IMG/VR virus record: IMGVR_UViG_3300023215_000707
Coordinates: 1 to 64,000 of that record
Length of the DNA stretch: 64,000 bases
Reading direction: 5' to 3' (one strand)
Source: a virus
Part shown: positions 7,841 through 16,365 of the stretch, in pieces
Layout: each line of letters starts with the position of its first letter
How positions within the stretch are numbered: position 1 is the first letter of the stretch
The notes under the pieces: generated by a model
What the model was told of the DNA's origin: nothing
What the model saw: the letters and a program-made list of their open reading frames with translations, nothing else
Database searches by the model: none
Translations under genes and position numbers: made by a program

Positions 7841-8760
7841 TAAAACCACTCCTTCAATAATTTTTGTTTATCGTCAATTTTACACTTAGATATATCCCAA
7901 TTCATTGCATCAAAGACTGGCTTTACCTTTTTTATTACTTCGGATTCTGCTAAGAAAACCCAATCTGGATTAAAATTATCTAATTCGGGCAGAAGCCTTA
8001 CACCAATATACGATGCTGGTTTTCTTTTCCCGTTCCAATCTGTATATGTTTCACCATTTAATTTACACTTTAAGTAATAAAATGAATCTGTTAATTTATT
8101 GTCGGGATTAATATGTTCATCATAATAAAATTGACCAGCACTACCCCCACCAAAAACAGGGTTTTTACCTTCTAAGGTTTTACATTTATTCAATCTAGCA
8201 TTGCACCTTTCATTTTCACATGATGAATCTGGAATAAGATTGAGAAGCCTTTTCAAGTAATCCACTTTATATTTTTTCCGACACCTAGAACATTGTAATT
8301 CTAATCTATGGGCTTGTATTCTTTTTCTTTTAACTAAATCTTCTTTAGATATTTCTTTATCAAGAACAGCATTATACTTTGATTTAACATAAGAAACTAT
8401 TTCTTCTTCTGTTTTTTGATTAATCCACATTTCTATTGTTTTCTTCTGAACTTCTTTACCAGTATTAGATTCTGCAATTCTTTTCAATGAAAAACCAGTG
8501 CAGACAAATTCTGGTTCACTAAGATAGATACCATCTTTCCAAATGATATATCCTGCATTTTTATTTTTAGTAGTGCCTACCCCTAATACTGAATAGTATT
8601 TTTCAAATTCTAATTCTATTGGGTGAATATCTAAACCCATAACATTTGGAAAAACATTTTCTTGAATGTGGTTGTTTAATATATCTTTAATTTCTTCGGC
8701 CTTTTCAACAGAAGGTATGGGAATATAAAGAGAATCGGTATGAGCATAAACTATTTTCAT
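7840..8760 (-). CDS. polB: Family B DNA polymerase, C-terminal part (palm motif C and thumb)
   Basis: 306 residues. It starts almost at motif C: KIVYAHTDSLY, where the usual Y-x-D-T-D-S has His in place of the first Asp; the second, essential Asp is present. ELEFEKYYSVLGVGTTKNKNAGY follows, equivalent to the K-K-x-Y motif that contacts primer DNA. The thumb contains a four-cysteine insertion (CSRC about residue 157, then two Cys about 24 residues later). It ends KQKLLKEWF, a good PIP box (Q-x-x-L-x-x-W-F) for PCNA. The N-terminal half is the next gene but one upstream. GGTGA five bases before the ATG is a clear ribosome-binding site, so the piece is translated on its own. Confidence 0.85.
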   Translation of the reverse strand: MKIVYAHTDSLYIPIPSVEKAEEIKDILNNHIQENVFPNVMGLDIHPIELEFEKYYSVLGVGTTKNKNAGYIIWKDGIYLSEPEFVCTGFSLKRIAESNTGKEVQKKTIEMWINQKTEEEIVSYVKSKYNAVLDKEISKEDLVKRKRIQAHRLELQCSRCRKKYKVDYLKRLLNLIPDSSCENERCNARLNKCKTLEGKNPVFGGGSAGQFYYDEHINPDNKLTDSFYYLKCKLNGETYTDWNGKRKPASYIGVRLLPELDNFNPDWVFLAESEVIKKVKPVFDAMNWDISKCKIDDKQKLLKEWF

Positions 8761-8764
8761 TAAA

Positions 8765-8896
8765 TCACCTATTCAAATATTTACTCAAAGGGCTAAATGA
8801 AATACTATTAACTCTATTAATGGTTAAATCAATTGAAGATTCATCCAATTGATTTAGAAGTGAGGCGCAATCTCCTTCATGGATAGTATTAATCAT
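8765..8896 (-). CDS. 43-codon frame between the two PolB halves, methyltransferase-like start
   Basis: The ATG overlaps the stop of PolB-N (ATGA), and the stop lies 4 bases before PolB-C. Residues 1-26 read INTIHEGDCASLLNQL then SSIDLTI, the lead-in of DNA amino-methyltransferases (..GDC...L..L...SIDL.., as in M.HinfI), but the catalytic D/N-P-P-Y expected next is missing. It may be the remnant of an inserted gene or a small bridging peptide. The match is short, so I rate the product weakly. Confidence 0.45.
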   Translation of the reverse strand: MINTIHEGDCASLLNQLDESSIDLTINRVNSISFSPLSKYLNR

Positions 8897-10548
8897 TCTA
8901 ATTCCCTCGCCTTGAATGCTACTTCTCTAATGGCTTCTCTAGCACTAGCAGTAATACTAGCCGCCAAATCAATATCATACCAACCAAATCCTCGTAAAGC
9001 GGTTGCGCCATAGATTGATGCTAATAATCTTTTTACAGCCATTTGCATTGAGTTCCATTTAACATATTCTTTTCTATTATCATTTTGTAATGCTTCTAAC
9101 ATTTTAGATTTATATTCTGCTCTTAATGGTTTTAGTGTAAGAATCATATTAGGTAGTAATCCTAATTTATCAGTCTTATAATATTTCCAATCATATTCGG
9201 TAACTTTAGAAAAATCTCTAGGCGTTTTAATGTTCACTTTCAGTTCAGTTTCACTTTCACTTTTAGTTTCAAATGAGATGTTCCGAGCCAAAATGCAACT
9301 AGGATAAAGAGATGCAAAATCTAACGCCGCTACACCAAGCCACAACCCATTAGTTTTTTCATCTAATGGATTGTAAATCATTGCGCCATCATATTTTATT
9401 TTATCTCCATATTCTCCAGTTGGTGCTTTCCACCATGCGTTTCTCATGAAATATACGCTACCCATATGTGATACAAAAAAACAATCTTCAAAAGGGGCTT
9501 TAACTAATTTTTGAATTGCTAAAATTCCTTCACTAAGCCCCATCTCTTCATCTATCTTATAGAGTAATTCAGCATCTTGAATACAATATTCTAAATAATT
9601 TGTAGTATCTTCAAGCCACGCCTTCATAAAAAATTCATTTCTATCTGTAAATTTAGATTCTTTCTTTTTACCTTCACCAACAGATACACTAGCGCAATAT
9701 TCTAATGATTGACTAGGTAAAGTTCCCCGCTGAGAATCCATCCATTGACGTTCAAAAGCCAAATCAAGATTAAGACAAATTCTTCCCTTGATAGGTTGGT
9801 CGATAGACCCATAACTAATATCACCTAATATCTTATGACCTACATTTTTAACTTCATTATATGGAGATAACTTTCTAGGATTTAGACCATTAGCATGAAG
9901 CCTTTCTATTAGTTTTGGAATATCGGATTGAAGCCCCCACCAAGCAATTAACATATCGGGGTCTTGTTCTTGCATATCCTTTACAAATGCTTCAAGCATT
10001 TCTTTTTCGGAATCAAATGCACCTGTGGAATTTAGAGCAATTATTTCATCTTCAGGAAACCAAGTGTATAACTTACTTTCATTAGTATAATTATCATAAA
10101 CAGCAATACAAGTAATAGCCTCTTCATGTTCATGTCCTTCGGGCAACCATTCCATATCCCAATACCATTTACGCAATTCATATTCGGGAACTTTCTTTAA
10201 TTCATCTACACAATAACGACGCAGAATAGGCACATCTCCTTCCCATGTTGCGGCAAATTTCTTCTTTGCTGAATACATATCCTTTGGGTTGGAATAAAAA
10301 ACCTTAGTTAGAGATTGCCCTTTTAGATTAATCCATTTCCCTTTTTGATATTTGAAAAATCCAGTTTGTTTAACTGGTTTATGTCCTATCATTTTATGAC
10401 TAGTTGCATAGGTATCTATTTGTGAATCTATTGCTCTAATAAAAAAATAGGGCTGAAAATTATTTATTATTTTTTCTTTACGTTCCCTATGCTCATCTCT
10501 CCATCTAATCTTAACAGACTTATCAGCATCAGTCCAACAAATAATCAT
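8893..10548 (-). CDS. polB: Family B DNA polymerase, N-terminal part (exonuclease, palm motifs A and B)
   Basis: 551 residues from the ATG at 10548 (MIICWTDADK), which follows the PCNA stop by one base; the longer frame from 10578 overlaps PCNA. Exo I is YWDMEW, Exo II region WWGLQSDIP, Exo III YCIQDAELLY. Motif A is ALDFASLYPSC, with the metal-binding Asp. Motif B is KRLLASIYGATAL. The protein stops after KARELE, between motif B and motif C; the rest of the active site is in the gene at 7840-8760. Split PolB enzymes are known in some archaea, where the parts associate. PCNA lies directly upstream. Confidence 0.9.
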   Translation of the reverse strand: MIICWTDADKSVKIRWRDEHRERKEKIINNFQPYFFIRAIDSQIDTYATSHKMIGHKPVKQTGFFKYQKGKWINLKGQSLTKVFYSNPKDMYSAKKKFAATWEGDVPILRRYCVDELKKVPEYELRKWYWDMEWLPEGHEHEEAITCIAVYDNYTNESKLYTWFPEDEIIALNSTGAFDSEKEMLEAFVKDMQEQDPDMLIAWWGLQSDIPKLIERLHANGLNPRKLSPYNEVKNVGHKILGDISYGSIDQPIKGRICLNLDLAFERQWMDSQRGTLPSQSLEYCASVSVGEGKKKESKFTDRNEFFMKAWLEDTTNYLEYCIQDAELLYKIDEEMGLSEGILAIQKLVKAPFEDCFFVSHMGSVYFMRNAWWKAPTGEYGDKIKYDGAMIYNPLDEKTNGLWLGVAALDFASLYPSCILARNISFETKSESETELKVNIKTPRDFSKVTEYDWKYYKTDKLGLLPNMILTLKPLRAEYKSKMLEALQNDNRKEYVKWNSMQMAVKRLLASIYGATALRGFGWYDIDLAASITASAREAIREVAFKARELE

Positions 10549-10549
10549 A

Positions 10550-11323
10550 TTAATTCCCCACTCTTGGCGCACGAACAATTGCGCTATTTTCTGTAATCAT
10601 TAAAAGGGGCTGGTCGTCGCCTATGAATATCCTAATTAATTCATTTTTATTAAAGAATTTATGCAAAGGACTACTGAATAATACTGTTGATGATTCACCA
10701 CTTGTATTAAGATATTCTACTTCTTCACGATATGAAGAGATTTGTTTATCCGAAGATATTATGAATTTAGCATTTGTTATTTCATCTTCTTCAATATAAT
10801 TCATTTGATAAATACCATGATTTACTATTTCACAACCATCAATTGCATTATACAATGCATCCTTTGTTAATTCAATTACACACCTTAGTTGGATTTCACC
10901 AAATGAATGAATATTTAGTTCTTCATCAAAGGAAAACGGCCAATAGTTTAAGAACCGTCTTAATCTCCCGTCATATGGATGACGAATTACTATTGGCATT
11001 GTCGCTCGTTTGCCTGAACTATCCATTACCACAGTATCTCCCACTGTAACTGTAATTTCGTCATCCATTTTAGTTAGATACTTTTTAATCGTATCTATTT
11101 CTAATATGAAATATCCCTCATCTTCTGTTTCCACTGGAATTGATTTGATAGCCACCGTAGATTCATCGGCATTAACTAACAATAACTCATTATTAGATAA
11201 TTGAAAATAAACATAATTTCCTAAAGACTTTGAAGATAGTCCTGTTGTAGTATTCCATTTGCCGTATAATTGAACATTTTTCAAAGCATCAATAATATCC
11301 TTCTTGTTCACTTGTAATTTCAT
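10550..11323 (-). CDS. pcn: PCNA-type sliding clamp
   Basis: 257 residues, the usual PCNA length. The N-terminal half contains ADESTVAIKSIPVE and strands like those around the first PCNA domain. The C-terminus has FSSPLHKFFNKNELIRIFIGDDQPLLM then IVRAPRV, matching the final PCNA strands (usually ..DxPl...y.iAPr.). It would tether PolB, the clamp loader and other PIP-box proteins to DNA. The gene starts 118 bases after the Sak4 gene, one of the few gaps in the module, and is followed one base later by PolB-N. Confidence 0.75.
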   Translation of the reverse strand: MKLQVNKKDIIDALKNVQLYGKWNTTTGLSSKSLGNYVYFQLSNNELLLVNADESTVAIKSIPVETEDEGYFILEIDTIKKYLTKMDDEITVTVGDTVVMDSSGKRATMPIVIRHPYDGRLRRFLNYWPFSFDEELNIHSFGEIQLRCVIELTKDALYNAIDGCEIVNHGIYQMNYIEEDEITNAKFIISSDKQISSYREEVEYLNTSGESSTVLFSSPLHKFFNKNELIRIFIGDDQPLLMITENSAIVRAPRVGN

Positions 11324-11359
11324 AACTATACCTCTTGCTTACGCTCATTAGGGGGAACA

Positions 11360-11387
11360 GGCTAGAGGAAAAGAATACCCCTTAGCC
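11360..11387 (-). terminator. Stem-loop between Sak4 and PCNA genes
   Basis: On the minus strand GGCTAAGGG and CCTCTAGCC pair (one mismatch, one wobble) around a 10-nt pyrimidine-rich loop. It lies in the 118-base spacer before PCNA, and could be a terminator, a processing site or a leader element. The rest of this spacer holds no frame I can support. Confidence 0.35.
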
Positions 11388-11441
11388 CAAAAGTGCCAAC
11401 CACGCCTGTTTTTATTCGGACAAACCCCTGTTAATGAATGC

Positions 11442-12317
11442 TTAAATTTCCCTCTTTTGCATTTCGGGAATACCCGACCATTTGGATGTTTTACCATCGG
11501 ATTCAAAAAGAGTCCATATTCGCCCAACCATGTTAGGGTTTGTTTTACTGCTTACTAATTTAGCAGTATATTTTACTTTATTCCCCATAGATTCATCCTT
11601 AATAGAAATCATTTGGTGCATTTTATCTGGAACATCTTTGTGCCAAGACGGAACAAAACCAGTAGGTGTAGGGTTCATGTGGTCGCTGAAAGTTGGCTTT
11701 AGATGTGTAATAAAAACCTTATCGCATTGCAAGTTCAACATAGAAATAAAGACTTCATTATGGTCTATATTTCTAGCCCCATACGCAGTAGGAGAAATAG
11801 GATTGCACATTTTCTTTCTATCTCCTTTGTTTATTTCATAGCGAAGTTTATTTGTAGCACAATCATTCCATTTATCCATACCATCAGCAATAAAGGCTCT
11901 AACATTGACCTCTTCTTCTGCAATAATATCTTCTGTTTCTCTAATAAAATTGGTTGCGTTCTGCATTGTAAGAGCATAATTTTCAGTTCCATCTTTATTA
12001 TAATGATTAGGACAATAAACATAGATGTTAGGGTCATTATCCCAACAGGTTCTCCATGTGACTTCCGCCCCATCATCAAAATCCAAAAATCTAAGAATAT
12101 ACCCTTCTTTAATTTCTTTTTTTGTTCGTATGTCTAAACCTAATCCCGATTTACCTTGTTTGGCTTTAGCCACTATTGAGATTACTTGAAAAGAAAATGT
12201 CCTTTCAAGTTGCTCTTTTCGGTTTTCTGCTGTTATTTTTTTCCACTGTTGATATTGAAGTTCTTTTTGAACTTCTACAACCACAGGTTGTTTGTTTTTC
12301 ATTGATGTTAAACTCAT
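11442..12317 (-). CDS. Sak4/RadA-like recombinase ATPase
   Basis: 291 residues with Walker A IVAKAKQGKSGLGLD (about residue 49) and a Walker B-like strand VRAFIADGMDKW (about residue 143), followed by VFITHLKP, a motif-C-like strand. RecA-core ATPases of this size occur in many viruses as Sak4-type annealing and recombination proteins, usually beside an ssDNA-binding protein. Here the RPA-like gene is directly upstream, 27 bases away, which supports the call. RadA's N-terminal domain is absent. Confidence 0.65.
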   Translation of the reverse strand: MSLTSMKNKQPVVVEVQKELQYQQWKKITAENRKEQLERTFSFQVISIVAKAKQGKSGLGLDIRTKKEIKEGYILRFLDFDDGAEVTWRTCWDNDPNIYVYCPNHYNKDGTENYALTMQNATNFIRETEDIIAEEEVNVRAFIADGMDKWNDCATNKLRYEINKGDRKKMCNPISPTAYGARNIDHNEVFISMLNLQCDKVFITHLKPTFSDHMNPTPTGFVPSWHKDVPDKMHQMISIKDESMGNKVKYTAKLVSSKTNPNMVGRIWTLFESDGKTSKWSGIPEMQKREI

Positions 12318-12343
12318 ATTTATTTCTCCTTATTTCTCCTTAT

Positions 12344-13576
12344 TTAAAACCACTCAAAATCATCTTCACTTGTTTGAGTATCATCTCCAACACTTCCATG
12401 TCTATCGACTACATATAATCCTAGAACATTAACACTCACATTAGTTAGTTCCCCATCCACTTCTCTTTGTGAAGTTCTTCCGCTAATGATAACATTACTG
12501 CCTATGCCAAAATCAATCTCTAAATGTTCTGGAATCCAGCAAGCAACGGATGAATAACCTTCACCTTCATAATCAAAATCAGCATTCAAATCACTAAGGA
12601 ATAGTGTTTGATTTCCATTAGCGGTTCGTTGTAGATTCATATTGGCAACATTACCATCTGTAATTACTATTCTTTCATGTGAAGGTTTATGTGAATTATC
12701 GGAATGAAATACATCAAGTGCAACCAAAGACGATACTCTATCTGCAAGAACTTCTTGAATTATTTTAATTACATCATCTGTTGATTCTACATAAGTTAAT
12801 GAATTAATTGTTGTTCCATCTTTTCTTCCATGAAGAAGGTTTGGATTACTAGAATTAGGGATGCAACTAAATTCACACCATTGAAATGTATTAGGTGAAA
12901 ATTCTTTTGCTAAATTATCCTTAACCGTCATTGTGTATTCTTGATATTCATTTGAATCTCCAACCTTTCCAATAAAGAAAAGTCTTCTCGACCATGCTTC
13001 AACAGATGTTGGTTTCCCATAAGCCTTATTGGGTTGCCCATTAGCGAAGGCTTTTCTATTATCAATTGGAATTATCCATTTATCTTCATCGACTTCTATT
13101 TTGTTATCGTGTAATTTTTCCATTATTTTAGATTCTATTTCTCCATCGACACTTCTAGTTATTTCATAACGACCATCTTCTAATTTCACAGCAATTACTA
13201 TTTTACCATCATTCAATGTAGCCATTTCATCTCTTTGATATTCAGCAAGAACATTTGTTCGGCGGGATTCTTCCCAATTCCGAGCCTGTTCAATACCCCA
13301 AAAGAACCCACTAGCCTTCTTTGTATAAGTAGGACCAGTATATTCAGTTGAAGAACCGCCACCATCTCCATCTTCTGCTTGTTTCATTCTTGACCTTGTT
13401 TGGCCGAACTTTGAACGAAATATGCTCCTAGCCACCAATAAGTCTTCTTCTTTTTCTGTATTCAATCCATTATCGGAAACAACACTATCAAAAACGGCCT
13501 TAGCCTCTTCGACAGTAATTCCAATAATTTCTGCATATTTTTCAATTTCTTTTTCTATTTGTTCTTCTATTTGCAT
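12344..13576 (-). CDS. RPA/SSB-like single-stranded DNA-binding protein
   Basis: About 410 residues from the ATG at 13576, placed 6 bases after GGGAGATGA; the ATG at 13585 is too close to that site. An N-terminal helical segment (EEQIEKEIEKYAEIIGITVEEA) is followed by a Gly/Ser linker and two or three beta-rich regions. The last, IDFGIGSNVIISGRTSQ then SVNVLGLYVV, looks like an OB fold. It ends in an acidic tail with a terminal aromatic pair, SEDDFEWF, as bacterial SSB and T7 gp2.5 tails do to recruit partners. It lies beside Sak4, PCNA and the clamp loader. The OB assignment is by pattern only. Confidence 0.6.
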   Translation of the reverse strand: MQIEEQIEKEIEKYAEIIGITVEEAKAVFDSVVSDNGLNTEKEEDLLVARSIFRSKFGQTRSRMKQAEDGDGGGSSTEYTGPTYTKKASGFFWGIEQARNWEESRRTNVLAEYQRDEMATLNDGKIVIAVKLEDGRYEITRSVDGEIESKIMEKLHDNKIEVDEDKWIIPIDNRKAFANGQPNKAYGKPTSVEAWSRRLFFIGKVGDSNEYQEYTMTVKDNLAKEFSPNTFQWCEFSCIPNSSNPNLLHGRKDGTTINSLTYVESTDDVIKIIQEVLADRVSSLVALDVFHSDNSHKPSHERIVITDGNVANMNLQRTANGNQTLFLSDLNADFDYEGEGYSSVACWIPEHLEIDFGIGSNVIISGRTSQREVDGELTNVSVNVLGLYVVDRHGSVGDDTQTSEDDFEWF

Positions 13577-13624
13577 AATTTTCATCTCCCTTTTTTATCC
13601 TTTGGACTATAATATAAGTTGTAG

Positions 13625-13846
13625 TCATGAACTACTGTGCATATACCATACATCAGTAGTCCAGTTTTCTTCTCTCCCTATTTTTTGAAGTGTATCTTGT
13701 ATTTCTTTAATCGCTAAAGCATTGGTTCTAGAATCTATTGTATCTTCTAAAGCCTGTTCAATATTATTATTCATTATTTTAAAATCTCTTTTTAGACTGT
13801 TCAATTCTACTTTTAATTCTCTTAATTCTTCTTTCATATTTTCCAT
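13625..13846 (-). CDS. Coiled-coil protein (about 73 aa)
   Basis: A heptad-rich segment (MENMKEELRELKVELNSL, continuing about 55 residues) predicts a coiled coil, with a short polar tail. The start is uncertain. GAGGTGA, which includes the RFC-S stop, is 6 bases before a TTG at 13858 and 18 before this ATG; a further ATG lies at 13888. Function unknown; adjacent to clamp-loader and ssDNA-binding genes. Confidence 0.5.
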   Translation of the reverse strand: MENMKEELRELKVELNSLKRDFKIMNNNIEQALEDTIDSRTNALAIKEIQDTLQKIGREENWTTDVWYMHSSS

Positions 13847-13863
13847 TTTCTTTTTCAATTTTT

Positions 13864-14775
13864 TCACCTCAATTGTGCAATTACCCAAGACATTAATACT
13901 CTAGGGGTCATTGAATTTCCTCTCCACTCGGCCTCTCCCACTGTTCTTAGATACTTGTATTTTGAATCGTCAGTTAAATCGCTTTTCACAATAACTTCGT
14001 GCATTCCAAAACAAATATCTCTAACAGTTTTTCCGGTGTAGAGTGCTTCATGTAGTTCATTCAGTGCTTGATTATAAGACTTAGATTCAAGTAATTTCAA
14101 AATTCTATCATAATGTTCTAAAGTTTTGTCTGCTTGTTTTCTTAGACTTATACCACTTGCAAGTGCGGCTTGCAATTCCGTTATCGTTCTACGAACATCA
14201 CCGTTATAATAACTTATAAAGTCGTCTAAATCTGCTTGTGGTGGACTTTCCCGACCTTCATTTCTCAACAGTGTTAGTAAAAGAGTAAGGATGGTAGAAT
14301 CATCTATTCTTCCAAAGAAATAATTAGCACACCTAGATTGAAGGGGATAAATGATTTTACTTCTATCATTTGCAGTAATTATAAATCTCACATTATCTGC
14401 ATACCTTTCCATAATTCGCTTAAGAGCGTTTTGTGCATCGGGGGTCATCCCATCCATTTCATCAAGAAGTATTATTTTAAAGGGAACATCACCTATTGCT
14501 TTCTGTTGTGCAATATCTTTAATGGTAGTTCTTACTACTTCTAATCGCCTATCATCACTAGCATTTATTTCATAATAATTAGAATCTATTTCTTTACCTA
14601 GCATTTCATTTGCTATTGCTCCGGCGGCGGCGGTTTTACCTACCCCGGCAGTTCCATATAATAAAATATTAGGCATATTTTTAATTTCAATCCAATTTTC
14701 TGCATCTAATTTAAATGTCTCTTGGCCTATTAATTCATGTATTGTTTTCGGTCTATATTTTTCAGTCCATAACAT
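13864..14775 (-). CDS. rfcS: Clamp loader (replication factor C) small subunit
   Basis: 303 residues from the ATG at 14775; the GTG at 14787 lies inside the upstream gene. It begins LWTEKYRPKTIHELIGQ, the RFC signature. Walker A is YGTAGVGKTAAA (about residue 41), the DExx box is ILLDEMDGM (about residue 104), sensor 1 is RFIITANDRSKI, and the SRC arginine finger is in PLQSRCANY. These are all hallmarks of RFC small subunits, which load PCNA. The length is a little under the archaeal norm of about 320. It lies 2 bases after the large-subunit gene. Confidence 0.92.
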   Translation of the reverse strand: MLWTEKYRPKTIHELIGQETFKLDAENWIEIKNMPNILLYGTAGVGKTAAAGAIANEMLGKEIDSNYYEINASDDRRLEVVRTTIKDIAQQKAIGDVPFKIILLDEMDGMTPDAQNALKRIMERYADNVRFIITANDRSKIIYPLQSRCANYFFGRIDDSTILTLLLTLLRNEGRESPPQADLDDFISYYNGDVRRTITELQAALASGISLRKQADKTLEHYDRILKLLESKSYNQALNELHEALYTGKTVRDICFGMHEVIVKSDLTDDSKYKYLRTVGEAEWRGNSMTPRVLMSWVIAQLR

Positions 14776-14777
14776 TT

Positions 14778-15629
14778 CTAAAACCACCCTTCTAATCTTA
14801 ATGTCCTATCAGGATAAATTGGTAAATTGCGTTTCCTAGATTTATCTTTAATACCTATTATTCTAGTTTCATCTGTTCTTAGTTTCTTAATTACCCACTT
14901 ATGAAACTCATCATCTTCTAATAATTGTTTTAATAGGTGAACTTCATTAGGTTTTAATTTTAACTTACGAATAATAGAAGGAATTTTAGAATAATTCCCC
15001 CTTTTAGGATATTGAATTTTAGAATACATTTTTCCATCATGGGAATAAGCCAACAATTCATAAAAATAATCCGAAGACCATTTTCTTTTAACTCTCCCAT
15101 CAACAAATACTAATTTATTAGGATGAAGATTTAATCCCAACCAAGTTAATAGTTGAACATCAGGGGGTTTATTCCTTTTTAATAGTTTAACTACCTCATC
15201 TCTATTAGTATTGGTTAAATAATTAGTAATAATTTCATATATTGACTTTTCCATATTAATTGGGGGTTCACTTCTAGGTGCAAGTTGTTGTATTTGATTT
15301 TGAATATGAGATACACTACCAACATTCTGTATTTTACAACAGTTAGCGATTTCTTTTGATACATCTTTTTTATTATTAGAAGTAAATATTATTTTTCGTT
15401 TTACATTTCTAATAACATTCATTATAATATCTTTCTTTGCTTTATAATGAACCTCTTCAATGATAATATCACTATCTAAGGATAACCAATCAGTGTCTTC
15501 AATTTCATTAGCATAATAAAGAACATAATCTTTATCAACTAATGATTTGGCTAGGGTTGTTTTACCTGTTCCATTTTTTCCGATTATTAATATTGGTCTT
15601 ATTTTATTTCCCATATCTATTAGACTCAA
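14778..15629 (-). CDS. rfcL: AAA+ ATPase, probable clamp loader large subunit
   Basis: 283 residues. Walker A is IIGKNGTGKTTLAKS (about residue 17). SDIIIEEVHY is a Walker B-like strand and KIIFTSNNKKD a sensor-1-like strand. The C-terminus is basic (KDKSRKRNLPIYP) and ends TLRLEGWF, a PIP-like tail. Archaeal RFC large subunits also end in a PIP box and precede the small-subunit gene, as here. It is much shorter than cellular RFC-L (about 480 residues). The start is TTG with GGGG eight bases upstream; the ATG at 15614 is the alternative. Confidence 0.65.
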   Translation of the reverse strand: MSLIDMGNKIRPILIIGKNGTGKTTLAKSLVDKDYVLYYANEIEDTDWLSLDSDIIIEEVHYKAKKDIIMNVIRNVKRKIIFTSNNKKDVSKEIANCCKIQNVGSVSHIQNQIQQLAPRSEPPINMEKSIYEIITNYLTNTNRDEVVKLLKRNKPPDVQLLTWLGLNLHPNKLVFVDGRVKRKWSSDYFYELLAYSHDGKMYSKIQYPKRGNYSKIPSIIRKLKLKPNEVHLLKQLLEDDEFHKWVIKKLRTDETRIIGIKDKSRKRNLPIYPDRTLRLEGWF

Positions 15630-16030
15630 ATTGATAACCCCTTTATTTCTAAAACTCTTTCAAATCCTTTTTGGGTCAAATGATGTTTATTAGAAACAAT
15701 AGTTAAAATTTCTTGAAAAGAACCAAACTTATCATTTGAATGTGGTAAATCTTCTGGTATTAAATTACAAAACTCTATTAGATTATCTACTCTAGTGATG
15801 CGTAATAGTGGATATGGCCTAGATTCTTTTTCTATTTCTTTGTAATAAGAATCAATACCTACTTCTTTTAATGAATCTTTAAGCATTAATAGAAATTTTC
15901 CATTAATGGCTCTAAAATGAACCCTTAATCTAATACGATAGCCAATTGATTGATTGTCGTCTTTTTCTATTGAAATTTCTGGATAGGCTAAAGAAATAAT
16001 TACTGCTTCAATTTGACTTTTCGTGAACAT
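15626..16030 (-). CDS. Possible degenerate LAGLIDADG-fold protein
   Basis: About 134 residues from the ATG at 16030, which has GGAG nine bases upstream; an ATG at 16054 lies deeper in the previous gene. The pattern YRIRLRVHFR, then MLKDSLKEVGIDSYYKEIE, then LLRITRVDNLIEFCNLI resembles the second half of a LAGLIDADG endonuclease repeat, but the catalytic helix is not recognisable. It may have been recruited as a DNA-binding protein. It is coupled to the clamp-loader gene by a 4-base overlap. Confidence 0.4.
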   Translation of the reverse strand: MFTKSQIEAVIISLAYPEISIEKDDNQSIGYRIRLRVHFRAINGKFLLMLKDSLKEVGIDSYYKEIEKESRPYPLLRITRVDNLIEFCNLIPEDLPHSNDKFGSFQEILTIVSNKHHLTQKGFERVLEIKGLSI

Positions 16031-16364
16031 TTCCAAACACTCCAAAACACTCATGTTTTATTCTTTGATAATCTAATCCATCTGAAATAATATCTTCTAC
16101 TAAATCCATATATTTAAAATCCCCCATAAAAATCCACTGAATACAAATTCCCTGAAATACATTAAATAAATTAGCAGTTTCCCAATTTATTTCTTCTGCC
16201 GTTTGTGCAAATTGTTTAATTGGAATTTTATCTCTAAGAGCATAATTTAATACCATTATATCTTTTTTCCCAATTGGACTGTATATCATGAATGATATTG
16301 TAGTAACTGAACCATATTCATTTTCCCATAAGCGAACAATATCATCATCAGTATGAAATTCCAT
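16008..16364 (-). CDS. Unknown early protein, 118 aa
   Basis: Alpha-beta composition with no motif I recognise (starts MEFHTDDDIVRLWENEYG). It overlaps its downstream neighbour and starts one base after the upstream stop, consistent with a real operon gene. Confidence 0.5.
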   Translation of the reverse strand: MEFHTDDDIVRLWENEYGSVTTISFMIYSPIGKKDIMVLNYALRDKIPIKQFAQTAEEINWETANLFNVFQGICIQWIFMGDFKYMDLVEDIISDGLDYQRIKHECFGVFGNVHEKSN

Positions 16365-16365
16365 A

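Noticed and set aside
8765-8896. Mini-intein between polymerase halves
   Set aside because: No Cys/Ser at the junction, no splice-block motifs, and both halves have their own start and stop codons.
11703-12137. 144-codon plus-strand frame opposite the Sak4 gene
   Set aside because: Low-complexity Ile/Ser/Phe composition typical of an antisense shadow; the minus-strand gene has P-loop motifs.
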